Source: a virus. From it: a stretch of DNA of 64,000 nucleotides. The notes beneath the pieces were generated by a model, which saw only the letters and a program-made list of their open reading frames with translations, was not told where the DNA came from and did no database searches. Positions 19,444 through 26,893 of this stretch are shown in pieces (position 1 is the stretch's first letter; each line of letters opens with the position of its first letter). Both the position numbers and the translations under genes were made by a program. The stretch covers positions 41,162 to 105,161 of the IMG/VR virus record IMGVR_UViG_3300044911_003339, one strand, 5' to 3'.

Positions 19444-19461
19444 CTCGGAAGTGATTCCGAG
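19444..19461 (+). promoter_or_regulatory. Short perfect hairpin in the major capsid leader
   Basis: CTCGGAA (19444-19450) pairs with TTCCGAG (19455-19461) around a GTGA loop, 37 bases upstream of the capsid ATG. There is no U-tract, so it is more likely an mRNA stabiliser or processing element than a terminator. Confidence 0.5.
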
Positions 19462-19497
19462 TGAATCCACCGAACCGAAGAGAGAAAGACCAGGATC

Positions 19498-20922
19498 ATG
19501 AACACCACCCCGTTCGTCAGCGCACGCGACTACGGCGGCTTCGGGTCGAGCAGCCCCGACGAGATCGCCGCACTCAGGAAGGCCCTCTACGCGGGCCAGG
19601 ACGTGAACGCCCCCGCGGTCGTTCCCGGCGAGGGCTTCCCGCTCCGCACCGAATCTCTGGAGGCGAGCTTGAAGGTGCTCACCTACGAGATGGACGAGAT
19701 CAAGCTGTTCAAGACGATCAGCAAGATTCCCGCGACGAACACCGTCGAGGAGTTCAACCGTCTCCTGAGCTACGGCCGCGGCGGCAGCCGACGCTTCAAC
19801 CTCGGCTGGATGACCGAGGGCGATCTTCCCGAGGAGGAGGACTCGACCTACGAGCGCATCACGATGCAGATCAAGTTCCTCGGCGTGGTCGGCCGCGTGA
19901 CCCACGTCGCGAACACGATCCGCGCCGCGCACGGCAACGTGATCGCGATGGAGACGCAGAACAAGACGATGGAACTGCTGAAGCAGTTGGAGAACGCGCT
20001 GTTCTTCGGCGATTCCTCGCTCATCCCCGAGCAGATCGACGGCCTCGAACGCCTCATCACCGCGGGTGCTCCGAACAACGTCATCGACCTCCGCGGTGGA
20101 CCGATCACCGAGGAGATCATGAACGACTCGCTGCTCCAGATCCGCGACAACTTCGGCATGGCGACCGACTGCTACCTCGGCACGGGCCCGTTCGCGGACC
20201 TCGCGAAGCAGGTCTACGACCGTCAGCGCTTCGGCGTCGCTCCGGCTCCGGGCGTGCTCGGCGCGCAGGTGACGGCGTTCCAGGGCCAGCACGGCAAGGT
20301 GTCGATGCACGACCACGTGTTCATCACGGAGGGTCAGACGGCGCTCGCTGCGGGCCTCGGCTCGACCACGAAGCGCGCGGCGGCTCCGACCATCACCGTC
20401 GCTCCCGCGGCCGGTGCGGCGGCGGGCTCGCTCTTCACCGCGGCCGACGCGGGCACCTACATCTACCGCGTGGTGGCGGGCAATCGCTTCGGCCTCAGCG
20501 TCCCCGTGAACTCGGCGGGCGTGGCGGTCGTCGCGGGCGACGGCGTGACCTTCACGGTCGCGGACGGCGGCCCCCCGAGCGCGACCTTCTACGAAATCTA
20601 CCGCACGACCCCCGGAGGCTCGGCGGCAGATGCTCGTCTCATGACGCGCGTCGCGCGCACGGGTGCCACGCAGGTCATCACCGACCTCAACGCGGACATC
20701 CCCGGCACGTCGAAGGGCTTCATGCTCATGCAGAACGCGCGCTCGTTCTCGTGGGCGCAGCTTCTCCCGATGACGCGCATCCCGCTCGCCGCGATCGACA
20801 CGTCGATCCGCTGGGCGCAGGTGCTCTACGGCGGCGTGAAGATGTACACGCCCGCGAAGAACATCGTGTTCAAGAACATCGGTCGCCTGCCCGGCTCGCT
20901 CCCGTCGTCGGTCGTCCCCTGA
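19498..20922 (+). CDS. Major capsid protein with Ig-like insertion
   Basis: A 474-residue HK97-fold-type major capsid protein by position and pattern: helical N-arm, a conserved-looking core (ESLEASLKVLTYEMDEIKLF, then ALFFGDSSLIPEQIDGLE) and a C-terminal strand set ending in KNIVFKNIGRLPG. Residues about 294-405 differ in character: a Val/Ala/Gly/Thr beta-sandwich (YIYRVVAGNRFGLS, then YEIYRTTPGG) like Ig or fibronectin-type domains displayed on phage capsids. The leader contains a hairpin and a purine-rich SD (GAGAGAAAG). An intrinsic terminator follows the gene. It is the most strongly codon-biased region, as expected for high expression. Confidence 0.88.
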   Translation: MNTTPFVSARDYGGFGSSSPDEIAALRKALYAGQDVNAPAVVPGEGFPLRTESLEASLKVLTYEMDEIKLFKTISKIPATNTVEEFNRLLSYGRGGSRRFNLGWMTEGDLPEEEDSTYERITMQIKFLGVVGRVTHVANTIRAAHGNVIAMETQNKTMELLKQLENALFFGDSSLIPEQIDGLERLITAGAPNNVIDLRGGPITEEIMNDSLLQIRDNFGMATDCYLGTGPFADLAKQVYDRQRFGVAPAPGVLGAQVTAFQGQHGKVSMHDHVFITEGQTALAAGLGSTTKRAAAPTITVAPAAGAAAGSLFTAADAGTYIYRVVAGNRFGLSVPVNSAGVAVVAGDGVTFTVADGGPPSATFYEIYRTTPGGSAADARLMTRVARTGATQVITDLNADIPGTSKGFMLMQNARSFSWAQLLPMTRIPLAAIDTSIRWAQVLYGGVKMYTPAKNIVFKNIGRLPGSLPSSVVP

Positions 20923-20950
20923 CGTGAGCGCCGTGAGCGTGTAGGCTCGG

Positions 20951-20983
20951 AAGGCGAGCGGGCTACGGCTCGCTCGCCTTTCA
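20951..20983 (+). terminator. Intrinsic terminator after the major capsid gene
   Basis: AAGGCGAGCG (20951-20960) pairs perfectly with CGCTCGCCTT (20971-20980) across a 10-base loop, followed by a short T-run. It has the same architecture as the terminator at 17556, so protease, scaffold and capsid form one bounded transcription unit. Confidence 0.75.
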
Positions 20984-21004
20984 CGTTTGTAGGAGGATTT
21001 CCCC

Positions 21005-21460
21005 ATGGCCCGAATCCAGAACAAGAATCTCCCGTGGACCCAGCTTCGCCTGCGGAGCGGCAAGGTCGTCCAGACCGACGGCGACGGCGTGCTCTCGGAC
21101 ATCTCCGACGAGGACGCGAAGATGCTCGGCGCGACCCCCGGCTGGCGCGTGGCAGGCGCGATCGGCGAGGTCCGGTCCGACGGCATCGCCACGGTCTCCA
21201 GGCGGGCTCCCGTGCCCCCGAAGGTCGAGGAGGAGCCTCCCGCCGCCAAGGTCGAGCCGAAGGCTCCCGAGAGCCCGGAGCAGGCCGCGAGCGAGACCGA
21301 GGAGAGCGAGGAGGCCGAAGGGCCGGACATCGACGGGCTCCGGTCGAAGGCCGAGGCTCTGCGCATCGCCGAGGAGTACGGCGTGGAGGGGCTGACCGAG
21401 GACATGAAGCTCGCCGACATGAAGGCGAAGCTGAACGCGGCCCTCTACCCCGAGGGCTGA
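21005..21460 (+). CDS. Hypothetical head-region protein with SAP/HeH-like C-terminus
   Basis: A 151-residue protein with a very strong SD (AGGAGG at 20991-20996) just after the capsid terminator. A small folded N-terminal part (residues 1-65) is followed by an acidic Pro/Glu linker (about 70-110). The last 40 residues (LRSKAEALRIAEEYGVEG, then an ADMKAKL helix) resemble the SAP/HeH or Rho-N helix-extended-loop-helix fold. Similar short proteins sit after capsid genes in several phages, but the role (head completion or capsid-associated) is inferred. Confidence 0.7.
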   Translation: MARIQNKNLPWTQLRLRSGKVVQTDGDGVLSDISDEDAKMLGATPGWRVAGAIGEVRSDGIATVSRRAPVPPKVEEEPPAAKVEPKAPESPEQAASETEESEEAEGPDIDGLRSKAEALRIAEEYGVEGLTEDMKLADMKAKLNAALYPEG

Positions 21461-21501
21461 ACTCGCCGCAGAACTGATCTGCGCGGAAACGGAGGATTCT
21501 C

Positions 21502-21855
21502 ATGGCGGCTCGTGGCGACGATCTCCTCGACTTCTACAGGCGGGATCCCGACAAGGCGATCGTGCTCGCGCTGACGAACGTCTCCGCGCAGATCCCCGCG
21601 CCCCTGCCTCCCGGCAGGTACTTGCTCATCCTGCGGGCAGTCGCAGGCGTGTGGGCCTGGTTCCGGGCGGAGCCCTACGAGGACGGAAGCACCGTGACCG
21701 TGGTGGCCGCGCAGGGAATCCCACTTTCCATCGACGGTCTTCAGACCATCGAGATCAACGTGAGGAAGGGTCACAACGACCGCATCGCCGCCATCACCGA
21801 GGCCGGTGTCGGCACGCTCTACATCGTGCCTCTCGCGCGGCCCGCGCGCCGCTGA
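21502..21855 (+). CDS. Hypothetical head-region protein
   Basis: A 117-residue beta-rich protein with SD GGAGG and the spacer ATTCTC before the ATG. Alternating hydrophobic strands (RYLLILRAVAGVWAWF, then TVTVVAAQGIPLSI) suggest a small beta-barrel. No cysteines, no signal peptide. Position directly after the capsid region suggests a decoration or head-stabilising protein. I do not recognise the family. Confidence 0.65.
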   Translation: MAARGDDLLDFYRRDPDKAIVLALTNVSAQIPAPLPPGRYLLILRAVAGVWAWFRAEPYEDGSTVTVVAAQGIPLSIDGLQTIEINVRKGHNDRIAAITEAGVGTLYIVPLARPARR

Positions 21856-21865
21856 AGGAGTCCCC

Positions 21866-22519
21866 ATGCCGCTCCCGCGCATGCGCACTGACGGTGCGCA
21901 GCCCATCACGAACGATGGCACCGTGCCGATGGCGGCTCCGCTGTCTCTCGGCGGGAATCGTATCGAGCGCCTGGGGCCTCCGACGCAGCCCGACGATGCG
22001 GCTCGACTGGCGGACGTGAGCGGGGGCGGGGCTGCGGATGAGGTGACCTACGACGATTCCGCGGTCTCGCCTCCACTGGGAGCGGCCGATGTGCAGGGCG
22101 CGCTCGACGCCGTGAAGGGAGACCTCGCAGATCGCGCAACGAGCAGCGCGAGCACCTACGCACCAACCATCACGCCCGTCACGCCCGGCACGCTGGTCGC
22201 TGCTGCGGCAGCGAACTTCAGGTACTTCCGAATCGGCTCGATGGTTCACGTCATGGGCACGCTCAACGTGACCCCTGCCTCGCTGGCGGGCAACAACCAG
22301 ATCGACATCTCGCTGCCTGTCGCAACCGCGAGCGTCGCTGACCTCACGGGCGTCGCAGCAGGCTCGTCTCTCCCCGGATCGAGCTTCGACGTGATGTTCG
22401 TCCACGGGCCTGTGGTCGGCTCGGGAGGCAACGCTCGCGTCTACTTCTCGCTCGCCATCGCGAACGCTCCGGGCACGCAGTTCAAGCTGCCCGTGAGCTT
22501 CTCCTACACCGTCTCGTGA
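21866..22519 (+). CDS. Head-fibre or short-fibre-like protein
   Basis: A 217-residue protein starting at the ATG at 21866 with AAGGAG upstream. The N-terminal third carries SLGGNRIERLGPPTQPDDAARLADV, a pattern widespread at the bases of phage tail and head fibres. A spacer (LGAADVQGALDAVKGDLA) then leads to a beta-rich C-terminal domain (about residues 100-217). Because the gene sits in the head cluster, a capsid fibre or decoration is more likely than a tail fibre. The C-terminal knob may bind host surface sugars; this is an inference. Confidence 0.6.
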   Translation: MPLPRMRTDGAQPITNDGTVPMAAPLSLGGNRIERLGPPTQPDDAARLADVSGGGAADEVTYDDSAVSPPLGAADVQGALDAVKGDLADRATSSASTYAPTITPVTPGTLVAAAAANFRYFRIGSMVHVMGTLNVTPASLAGNNQIDISLPVATASVADLTGVAAGSSLPGSSFDVMFVHGPVVGSGGNARVYFSLAIANAPGTQFKLPVSFSYTVS

Positions 22520-22544
22520 TCAACCCTCTTGCCGTGAGGTTTCA

Positions 22545-22886
22545 GTGGACGCAGCGACGAGCACGCTCATCACACAAGGTGGAATCTTCGGAGCGTTCTT
22601 CGTCTTCGTCACCATCCCTCTCGCGCTCTACGCGCGCACGCTCGCTCAACGTCTCAACGAGGTGCAGGCCCAGCGCGTAGCAGATGCCCGTGAGGTGCGA
22701 GACACGCTTCTCGCCGTCACGGCTGAGTTCTCTGGGGCCTTGCGAGAGCAGGTCCGCACTTCGACTGAAGTGAAGGGGGTCTACGAGCGCACCGTAGCGA
22801 CCCTCGAACGCGTGGAGAAGAGAATCGAGACGCTGGAAGACACGGTGCGCGCTCATCAACACCACTTCGGAGGGAGCAAGCGATGA
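22545..22886 (+). CDS. Membrane-anchored coiled-coil protein
   Basis: A 113-residue protein with a GTG start after GTGAGGT. One hydrophobic segment (about residues 10-29, IFGAFFVFVTIPLALYA) is followed by a long heptad-like helix to residue 105. This is the build of an XhlA-like or spanin-like membrane protein, but it lies among connector genes rather than in the lysis cassette. It overlaps the next gene by 4 bases (ATGA). Function uncertain: a holin accessory or membrane-associated factor. Confidence 0.6.
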   Translation: MDAATSTLITQGGIFGAFFVFVTIPLALYARTLAQRLNEVQAQRVADAREVRDTLLAVTAEFSGALREQVRTSTEVKGVYERTVATLERVEKRIETLEDTVRAHQHHFGGSKR

Positions 22887-23083
22887 AGCCTGCCGTCGGC
22901 GAAGAAGAAGCGATCCAGGAGATGCGCGCGTCACTCGTGGCCTTCCGAGAAGCCGCGACGCGAGTCGCCCGCCGCGTGAGCGACTCGCAGCGAACGCTGC
23001 GCGCGGTGCTCACGCCTCCAGGCGGCGTGCCCTGTGCGCCTCTCGACCCAGCCCCGCTCGCCGATCCTCCGGCAGAACGGTAG
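22883..23083 (+). CDS. Small hypothetical protein
   Basis: A 66-residue protein coupled by ATGA overlap to the preceding coiled-coil gene. Residues 5-45 form a charged helix; the end is Pro-rich. No family recognised. The next gene's longest possible frame would overlap it, which is one reason to start that gene at 23094 instead. Confidence 0.5.
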   Translation: MKPAVGEEEAIQEMRASLVAFREAATRVARRVSDSQRTLRAVLTPPGGVPCAPLDPAPLADPPAER

Positions 23084-23093
23084 ACTCGATCTC

Positions 23094-24158
23094 ATGCCTC
23101 CTTCAGCGCGCATCGACGCAGGGTCGATCGGCACCGTCATCACGGTGGCCGTAATCGACGAGAACATCGACGCTGCCATCGAGAGCGGCTACAGCCGTCT
23201 CGTAGTCGAGCGCTCGACGGATGGTGGTCTCACGTACTCCGAGATCACGATCCCTTCCGAGCGGCCGGTGCTGGCGAAGGGGCAGACGACGCTGAAGTTC
23301 GTCGATCGTCGAGGAGACCCGAACGCGCTCTACCGCACACGCTACCTGATTCGGGGTGGAGAGTTCGATGGAGAGACCAGCGATCCGTCCGACCCGATTC
23401 CTGGAGCCGGTCTGGCGATCCGTCGAATCCTGTCGGTTCCTCAGTTGAAGGACCGCTACCTCTTCGGCGTGAACATCACGCGCGACGACGGGACGCCGCT
23501 GCCCGATGCCGTGTTCCAGCACTACATCATGCAGTCGATTCGCTGGATGGAGAAGCAACTCGACATCCCGATCCTGCCGACGGTGTTCGTCGAGAAGCAC
23601 GATTACTTCCGCGGCGACTACCAGGCGTTCAACCTGATTCGCCTCGACAACTACCCCGTGATCGACGTGGAGGAGTTCCGCGTTCAGTACCCGTCGGGGC
23701 AGAACGTGGTCGTGTTCCCTCCCGAGTGGTACCGACTCAACAAGCCCGAGGGGCACATCCAGATCGTGCCGACTGCGGGCACGCTCTCGAACATCATGAT
23801 CGGACAGGGAGGCTCGTTCCTGCCCGCCATCTACTCCGGCATGGATTATCTGCCGCAGTTGTTCGAGGTCACGTACACCGCGGGCTTCGAGGACGGACAG
23901 ATTCCCGAGGACATCCTCGACCTCATCGGCATGTTCGCGTCGCTCGGTCCCTTCAACATCTTTGGCGATTTGATTGCGGGGGCGGGCATCGCGACGATCT
24001 CGCTGTCGATGGATGGGCTCTCGCAGAACATCGGCACCACGTCGAGCGCCACGAACGCGGGGTACGGTGCGCGCATCATCCAGTACTTGAAGCAAATCAA
24101 GGAACAGATTCCGAATCTGCGCCGCTACTACAAGGGCCTGCGCATGGTGGTCGCGTGA
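23094..24158 (+). CDS. Head-tail connector protein with N-terminal FnIII-like domain
   Basis: A 354-residue protein taken from the ATG at 23094, the first start outside the previous gene; no SD is evident. Residues about 5-100 have fibronectin-III-like strands (YSRLVVERSTDGG, then YRTRYLIRGG). The remainder contains helical and strand elements with several Tyr/Trp patches (WMEKQLDIPILP, then FEVTYTAGF), typical of gp6/gp15-type head-completion adaptors that check whether the head is full and bind the tail. The stop overlaps the next start (GTGA). Identification is from context and pattern. Confidence 0.6.
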   Translation: MPPSARIDAGSIGTVITVAVIDENIDAAIESGYSRLVVERSTDGGLTYSEITIPSERPVLAKGQTTLKFVDRRGDPNALYRTRYLIRGGEFDGETSDPSDPIPGAGLAIRRILSVPQLKDRYLFGVNITRDDGTPLPDAVFQHYIMQSIRWMEKQLDIPILPTVFVEKHDYFRGDYQAFNLIRLDNYPVIDVEEFRVQYPSGQNVVVFPPEWYRLNKPEGHIQIVPTAGTLSNIMIGQGGSFLPAIYSGMDYLPQLFEVTYTAGFEDGQIPEDILDLIGMFASLGPFNIFGDLIAGAGIATISLSMDGLSQNIGTTSSATNAGYGARIIQYLKQIKEQIPNLRRYYKGLRMVVA

Positions 24159-25045
24159 CCGACTCGCGACGCATCGACCGACGGAAGATCAAGCCTGCGT
24201 CCGTAGTGGACGAGGGAGATTACCGCGTTGCCGTTCCTCCGACCGTGCTCGACCAGGACACGCCTCGGAACAGCAACGACGACGCTCGACTGCGCAAGCA
24301 GCGCGCGGACTTCCGGCCGGACTACTTCAAGCAGGCCATCGACCAGAAGGGCCGCCACGTTGTGTGGCGCAAGGCGCTCGTCTGTCCCTGCTTCAACCCG
24401 ACGACGAACCAGACCGAGATCAACTGCGAGGACTGCGACGGCTCGGGCTACGTCTACGTGGACCCGCTGCGCATCCAGGCGTGGACGACGAACTTCGATC
24501 AGAATCTCTCCATCTACAAGCACGCAGGCTCGTGGCTCGCTGGCGAAGGGTCCGCGACGACCTACCCCGAGCACCGCTGCGGCTACAGGGATTCGCTCGA
24601 ACTCGTGAACGACCTCATGCCGTTCAACGAACTGCTGAAGCGCGGTAATCGACGCGGCATCCGCAGCAAGCTCCCCGACGGGGTGGACTCGGCGCGGTAC
24701 CGCATCAAGCAGATCGTGCGCATCGGCTACAAGAACGCAGAGGGGCGTGTCGCGCTCGCCGAAGAGGACGTGCACTTCAGGCTCACGAAGGAGGGCTGGA
24801 TCGAGTGGCTCCCCGCGAGCAACGCGATCATCGCCGACGAGAGCTACTTCTCGATTCTCTACAACTTCGCGCCCGTCTACATCGTGAACTCGCACGCGAA
24901 CGTGACGCGCAACGAGATGAACATCTTCGCGCAGCCGAAGAACACCCTCACGGCGCTCCCCACGCGCGTGTTGATCAAGCTCGACTACCTGACCGACGTG
25001 AACGCACCCGTCACCGGGCCCCTCGGAGAGCCCACCTCGACCTGA
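24155..25045 (+). CDS. Neck/connector protein with DnaJ-like zinc motif
   Basis: A 296-residue protein starting at a GTG in a GTGA overlap. Residues about 77-100 contain CPCFN...NCEDCDGSGYVYVD, a CxC plus CxxCxGxG arrangement like half of a DnaJ zinc finger, expected to hold one zinc ion. Around it are beta-rich segments. Proteins of this type occur among neck genes between connector and tail-terminator genes of large myoviruses. A structural role in the neck is likely; the zinc site probably stabilises the fold. Confidence 0.6.
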   Translation: MTDSRRIDRRKIKPASVVDEGDYRVAVPPTVLDQDTPRNSNDDARLRKQRADFRPDYFKQAIDQKGRHVVWRKALVCPCFNPTTNQTEINCEDCDGSGYVYVDPLRIQAWTTNFDQNLSIYKHAGSWLAGEGSATTYPEHRCGYRDSLELVNDLMPFNELLKRGNRRGIRSKLPDGVDSARYRIKQIVRIGYKNAEGRVALAEEDVHFRLTKEGWIEWLPASNAIIADESYFSILYNFAPVYIVNSHANVTRNEMNIFAQPKNTLTALPTRVLIKLDYLTDVNAPVTGPLGEPTST

Positions 25046-25047
25046 AC

Positions 25048-25857
25048 ATGCCGGCAATCGTGAAAGTGGACATCACGCCGCTCGTGGCGACGGTGCTGAG
25101 GGCGATGCCCTCCGCAGACGATCGCACGCGCATCGTCCACGGAATCGCGGCGAGCGCGCGAGCCTTCTGGATCTCGCTCGCGCAGACGCGTCTGCGCTCG
25201 ACCGCTCGCGACTACATCCAGGGCATCCAGGAAGACATCGGAGACGACTACGCCGTGCTCACGCTGGAAGGCACGGTGCCCAACATGGTCGAGCAGGGAT
25301 GGACCGGAGGCGATCTGCGGCAGTGGCTTCTCCACGGTCCGAACGCGAAGCAGGGCAAGAACGGTCCGTACAACGTGATTCCGTTCGGCCACGGCACGCC
25401 CGGCACTGGAGGTCGCAACGTCGGCCGCCCGATGCCGACCGACATCCACGCCGCTGCGAAGATGCTCGCCCCCACGCTCTCCCGGCCGGGCAAGGTGGAC
25501 ACGAAGGGCGGACGCACGACCGTCTACGGCGAGAGGCTGCACCCCGGCTCGCGCAACGTGAACGACGTGGCGCACAAGCTCCTCACCACGAAGTCGAAGC
25601 CGTGGCACGCGACCTCGATCTTCATGGGCATGATCCGTGAGGGCAAGCAGTTCTCGTCTGGGCGAATCCAGACGACGGGGTACAAGTCGTTCCGCACGAT
25701 CTCGCTCACCGATCGCGCGCCCGGCAAGCACTGGTTCCATCCAGGAATCAAGGCGCGCCGATTCGCGAACGAGGTCAACACGCACGTCGGCCAAGTCGCA
25801 TCGCGGATCGTCTCCGCGACGCTCGCCGACGCTTCCACGCCGCGAGGTTCTCGATGA
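25048..25857 (+). CDS. Neck or tail-completion protein
   Basis: A 269-residue protein starting 3 bases after the previous stop. It contains the motif GKHWFHPGIKARRF near residues 230-243, which resembles the WxHPG signature of HK97-gp10-like tail-completion proteins. An earlier section is rich in Gly/Pro loops (GPNAKQGKNGPYNVIPFGHG). It overlaps the next gene by ATGA. The likely role is joining tail tube to head; assignment moderate. Confidence 0.6.
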   Translation: MPAIVKVDITPLVATVLRAMPSADDRTRIVHGIAASARAFWISLAQTRLRSTARDYIQGIQEDIGDDYAVLTLEGTVPNMVEQGWTGGDLRQWLLHGPNAKQGKNGPYNVIPFGHGTPGTGGRNVGRPMPTDIHAAAKMLAPTLSRPGKVDTKGGRTTVYGERLHPGSRNVNDVAHKLLTTKSKPWHATSIFMGMIREGKQFSSGRIQTTGYKSFRTISLTDRAPGKHWFHPGIKARRFANEVNTHVGQVASRIVSATLADASTPRGSR

Positions 25858-26618
25858 GCCGCAAGCAGCGACTTCTGCGGAACCTCGGAGGCACCACCTC
25901 GGCGGCGACGCCTGAGGCCCCCGACGCGCCCGAGGTGATGCGCACGAACATCGTGCTCGTAGAGCGCATCGTGCTCGCAATCCTCCGCTCCGAGGTGGAG
26001 CGGCTGTCGAAGGACACGTCGGAATGCACGCGATTCTTCTCGCACTTCTTCGATCCCATCGCTGGACCGACCGAGCGCGCGGAGTTCGTGCGCAACTTCG
26101 TGAGGCGGCCTCCCACGGTCGTGCTCGGCTATCCGAGAACCTCCGCCGAGTTCCCCTGCGTCTCGATCGTGCTCGGCAGCGAGGAGGAGACGCAGAACGC
26201 AGTAGGTGATTTCATCACGCAGACCGCTTCGGATTCCCCGGAGCGCGACGCGCGGGAGTACGTCGGCGCGACCTTCTCGCAGAGCTACATGATCTACATC
26301 TACGCCGAGCACCCGGACGTGGTGATGTACCTCTACCAGTTCGTGAAGCTCTGCCTGTTCGGCGCGAAGCAGACCTTCCTGGAATCTGGTTGCACGGAGG
26401 TCAGCTTCAGCGGCGGCGAACTCTCGCCCGACGAGGGCTACCTCCCCGAGAACATGTTCGTGCGCTACCTCCAGGTGCGCGCGCAAGCGCAGGTCACGAT
26501 TCCGAAGCTGCTCGTCGTCGATCCTCGCCGCATGAGGGTCACTGGGATTCACATGCACGACGTGGTAGTAGACGGCATGCGTGGCGGCGTGACCCCGTAC
26601 GCAGAGGACGACGAATGA
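25854..26618 (+). CDS. Tail terminator-like protein
   Basis: A 254-residue protein just before the small gene and sheath, the usual place of a tail terminator. The middle (PTVVLGYPRTSAEFPCVSI, then SYMIYIYAEHPDVVMYLYQ) has the alternating strand-helix pattern of gpU/gp15-like terminators, followed by a helix (FVKLCLFGAKQTFLES) and a beta-rich end. It probably caps the finished tube and sheath. No catalytic motif. Confidence 0.55.
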   Translation: MSRKQRLLRNLGGTTSAATPEAPDAPEVMRTNIVLVERIVLAILRSEVERLSKDTSECTRFFSHFFDPIAGPTERAEFVRNFVRRPPTVVLGYPRTSAEFPCVSIVLGSEEETQNAVGDFITQTASDSPERDAREYVGATFSQSYMIYIYAEHPDVVMYLYQFVKLCLFGAKQTFLESGCTEVSFSGGELSPDEGYLPENMFVRYLQVRAQAQVTIPKLLVVDPRRMRVTGIHMHDVVVDGMRGGVTPYAEDDE

Positions 26619-26659
26619 CGCGCAGGAATCGAGAGACCCGCCACGAGGAGGAGATTCCC

Positions 26660-26878
26660 ATGGCGCTCCAGACGCCCGAGCCCGAGTCCGAGGCTCCGCC
26701 GCCTCGCGCGGTGTTCGTCGCCGAGTTCGTCCGGCTCCGGCATCACGGTGTGCTGGGCGAGGCGTTCGCGAGCCAGCTTCGCGGTGAAGCTCTCGTCGCG
26801 AAGCAGCCCCCGAAGAGGCTCCCGCTCACCGAGTGGGATTCGATGTTCCAGGAGTGGTCGCGCAAGTCGCGCGGGTGA
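26660..26878 (+). CDS. Small hypothetical protein before the sheath gene
   Basis: A 72-residue protein. I prefer the ATG at 26660 because AGGAGGAG lies 7 bases upstream; a longer version starting at the ATGA overlap at 26615 (87 residues) is also possible. It begins with a Pro/Glu-rich tail and ends in a compact helical segment (EWDSMFQEWSRKSRG). No family recognised. Position suggests a small tail or neck component. Confidence 0.6.
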   Translation: MALQTPEPESEAPPPRAVFVAEFVRLRHHGVLGEAFASQLRGEALVAKQPPKRLPLTEWDSMFQEWSRKSRG

Positions 26879-26893
26879 GGAGACAAGGGAATC

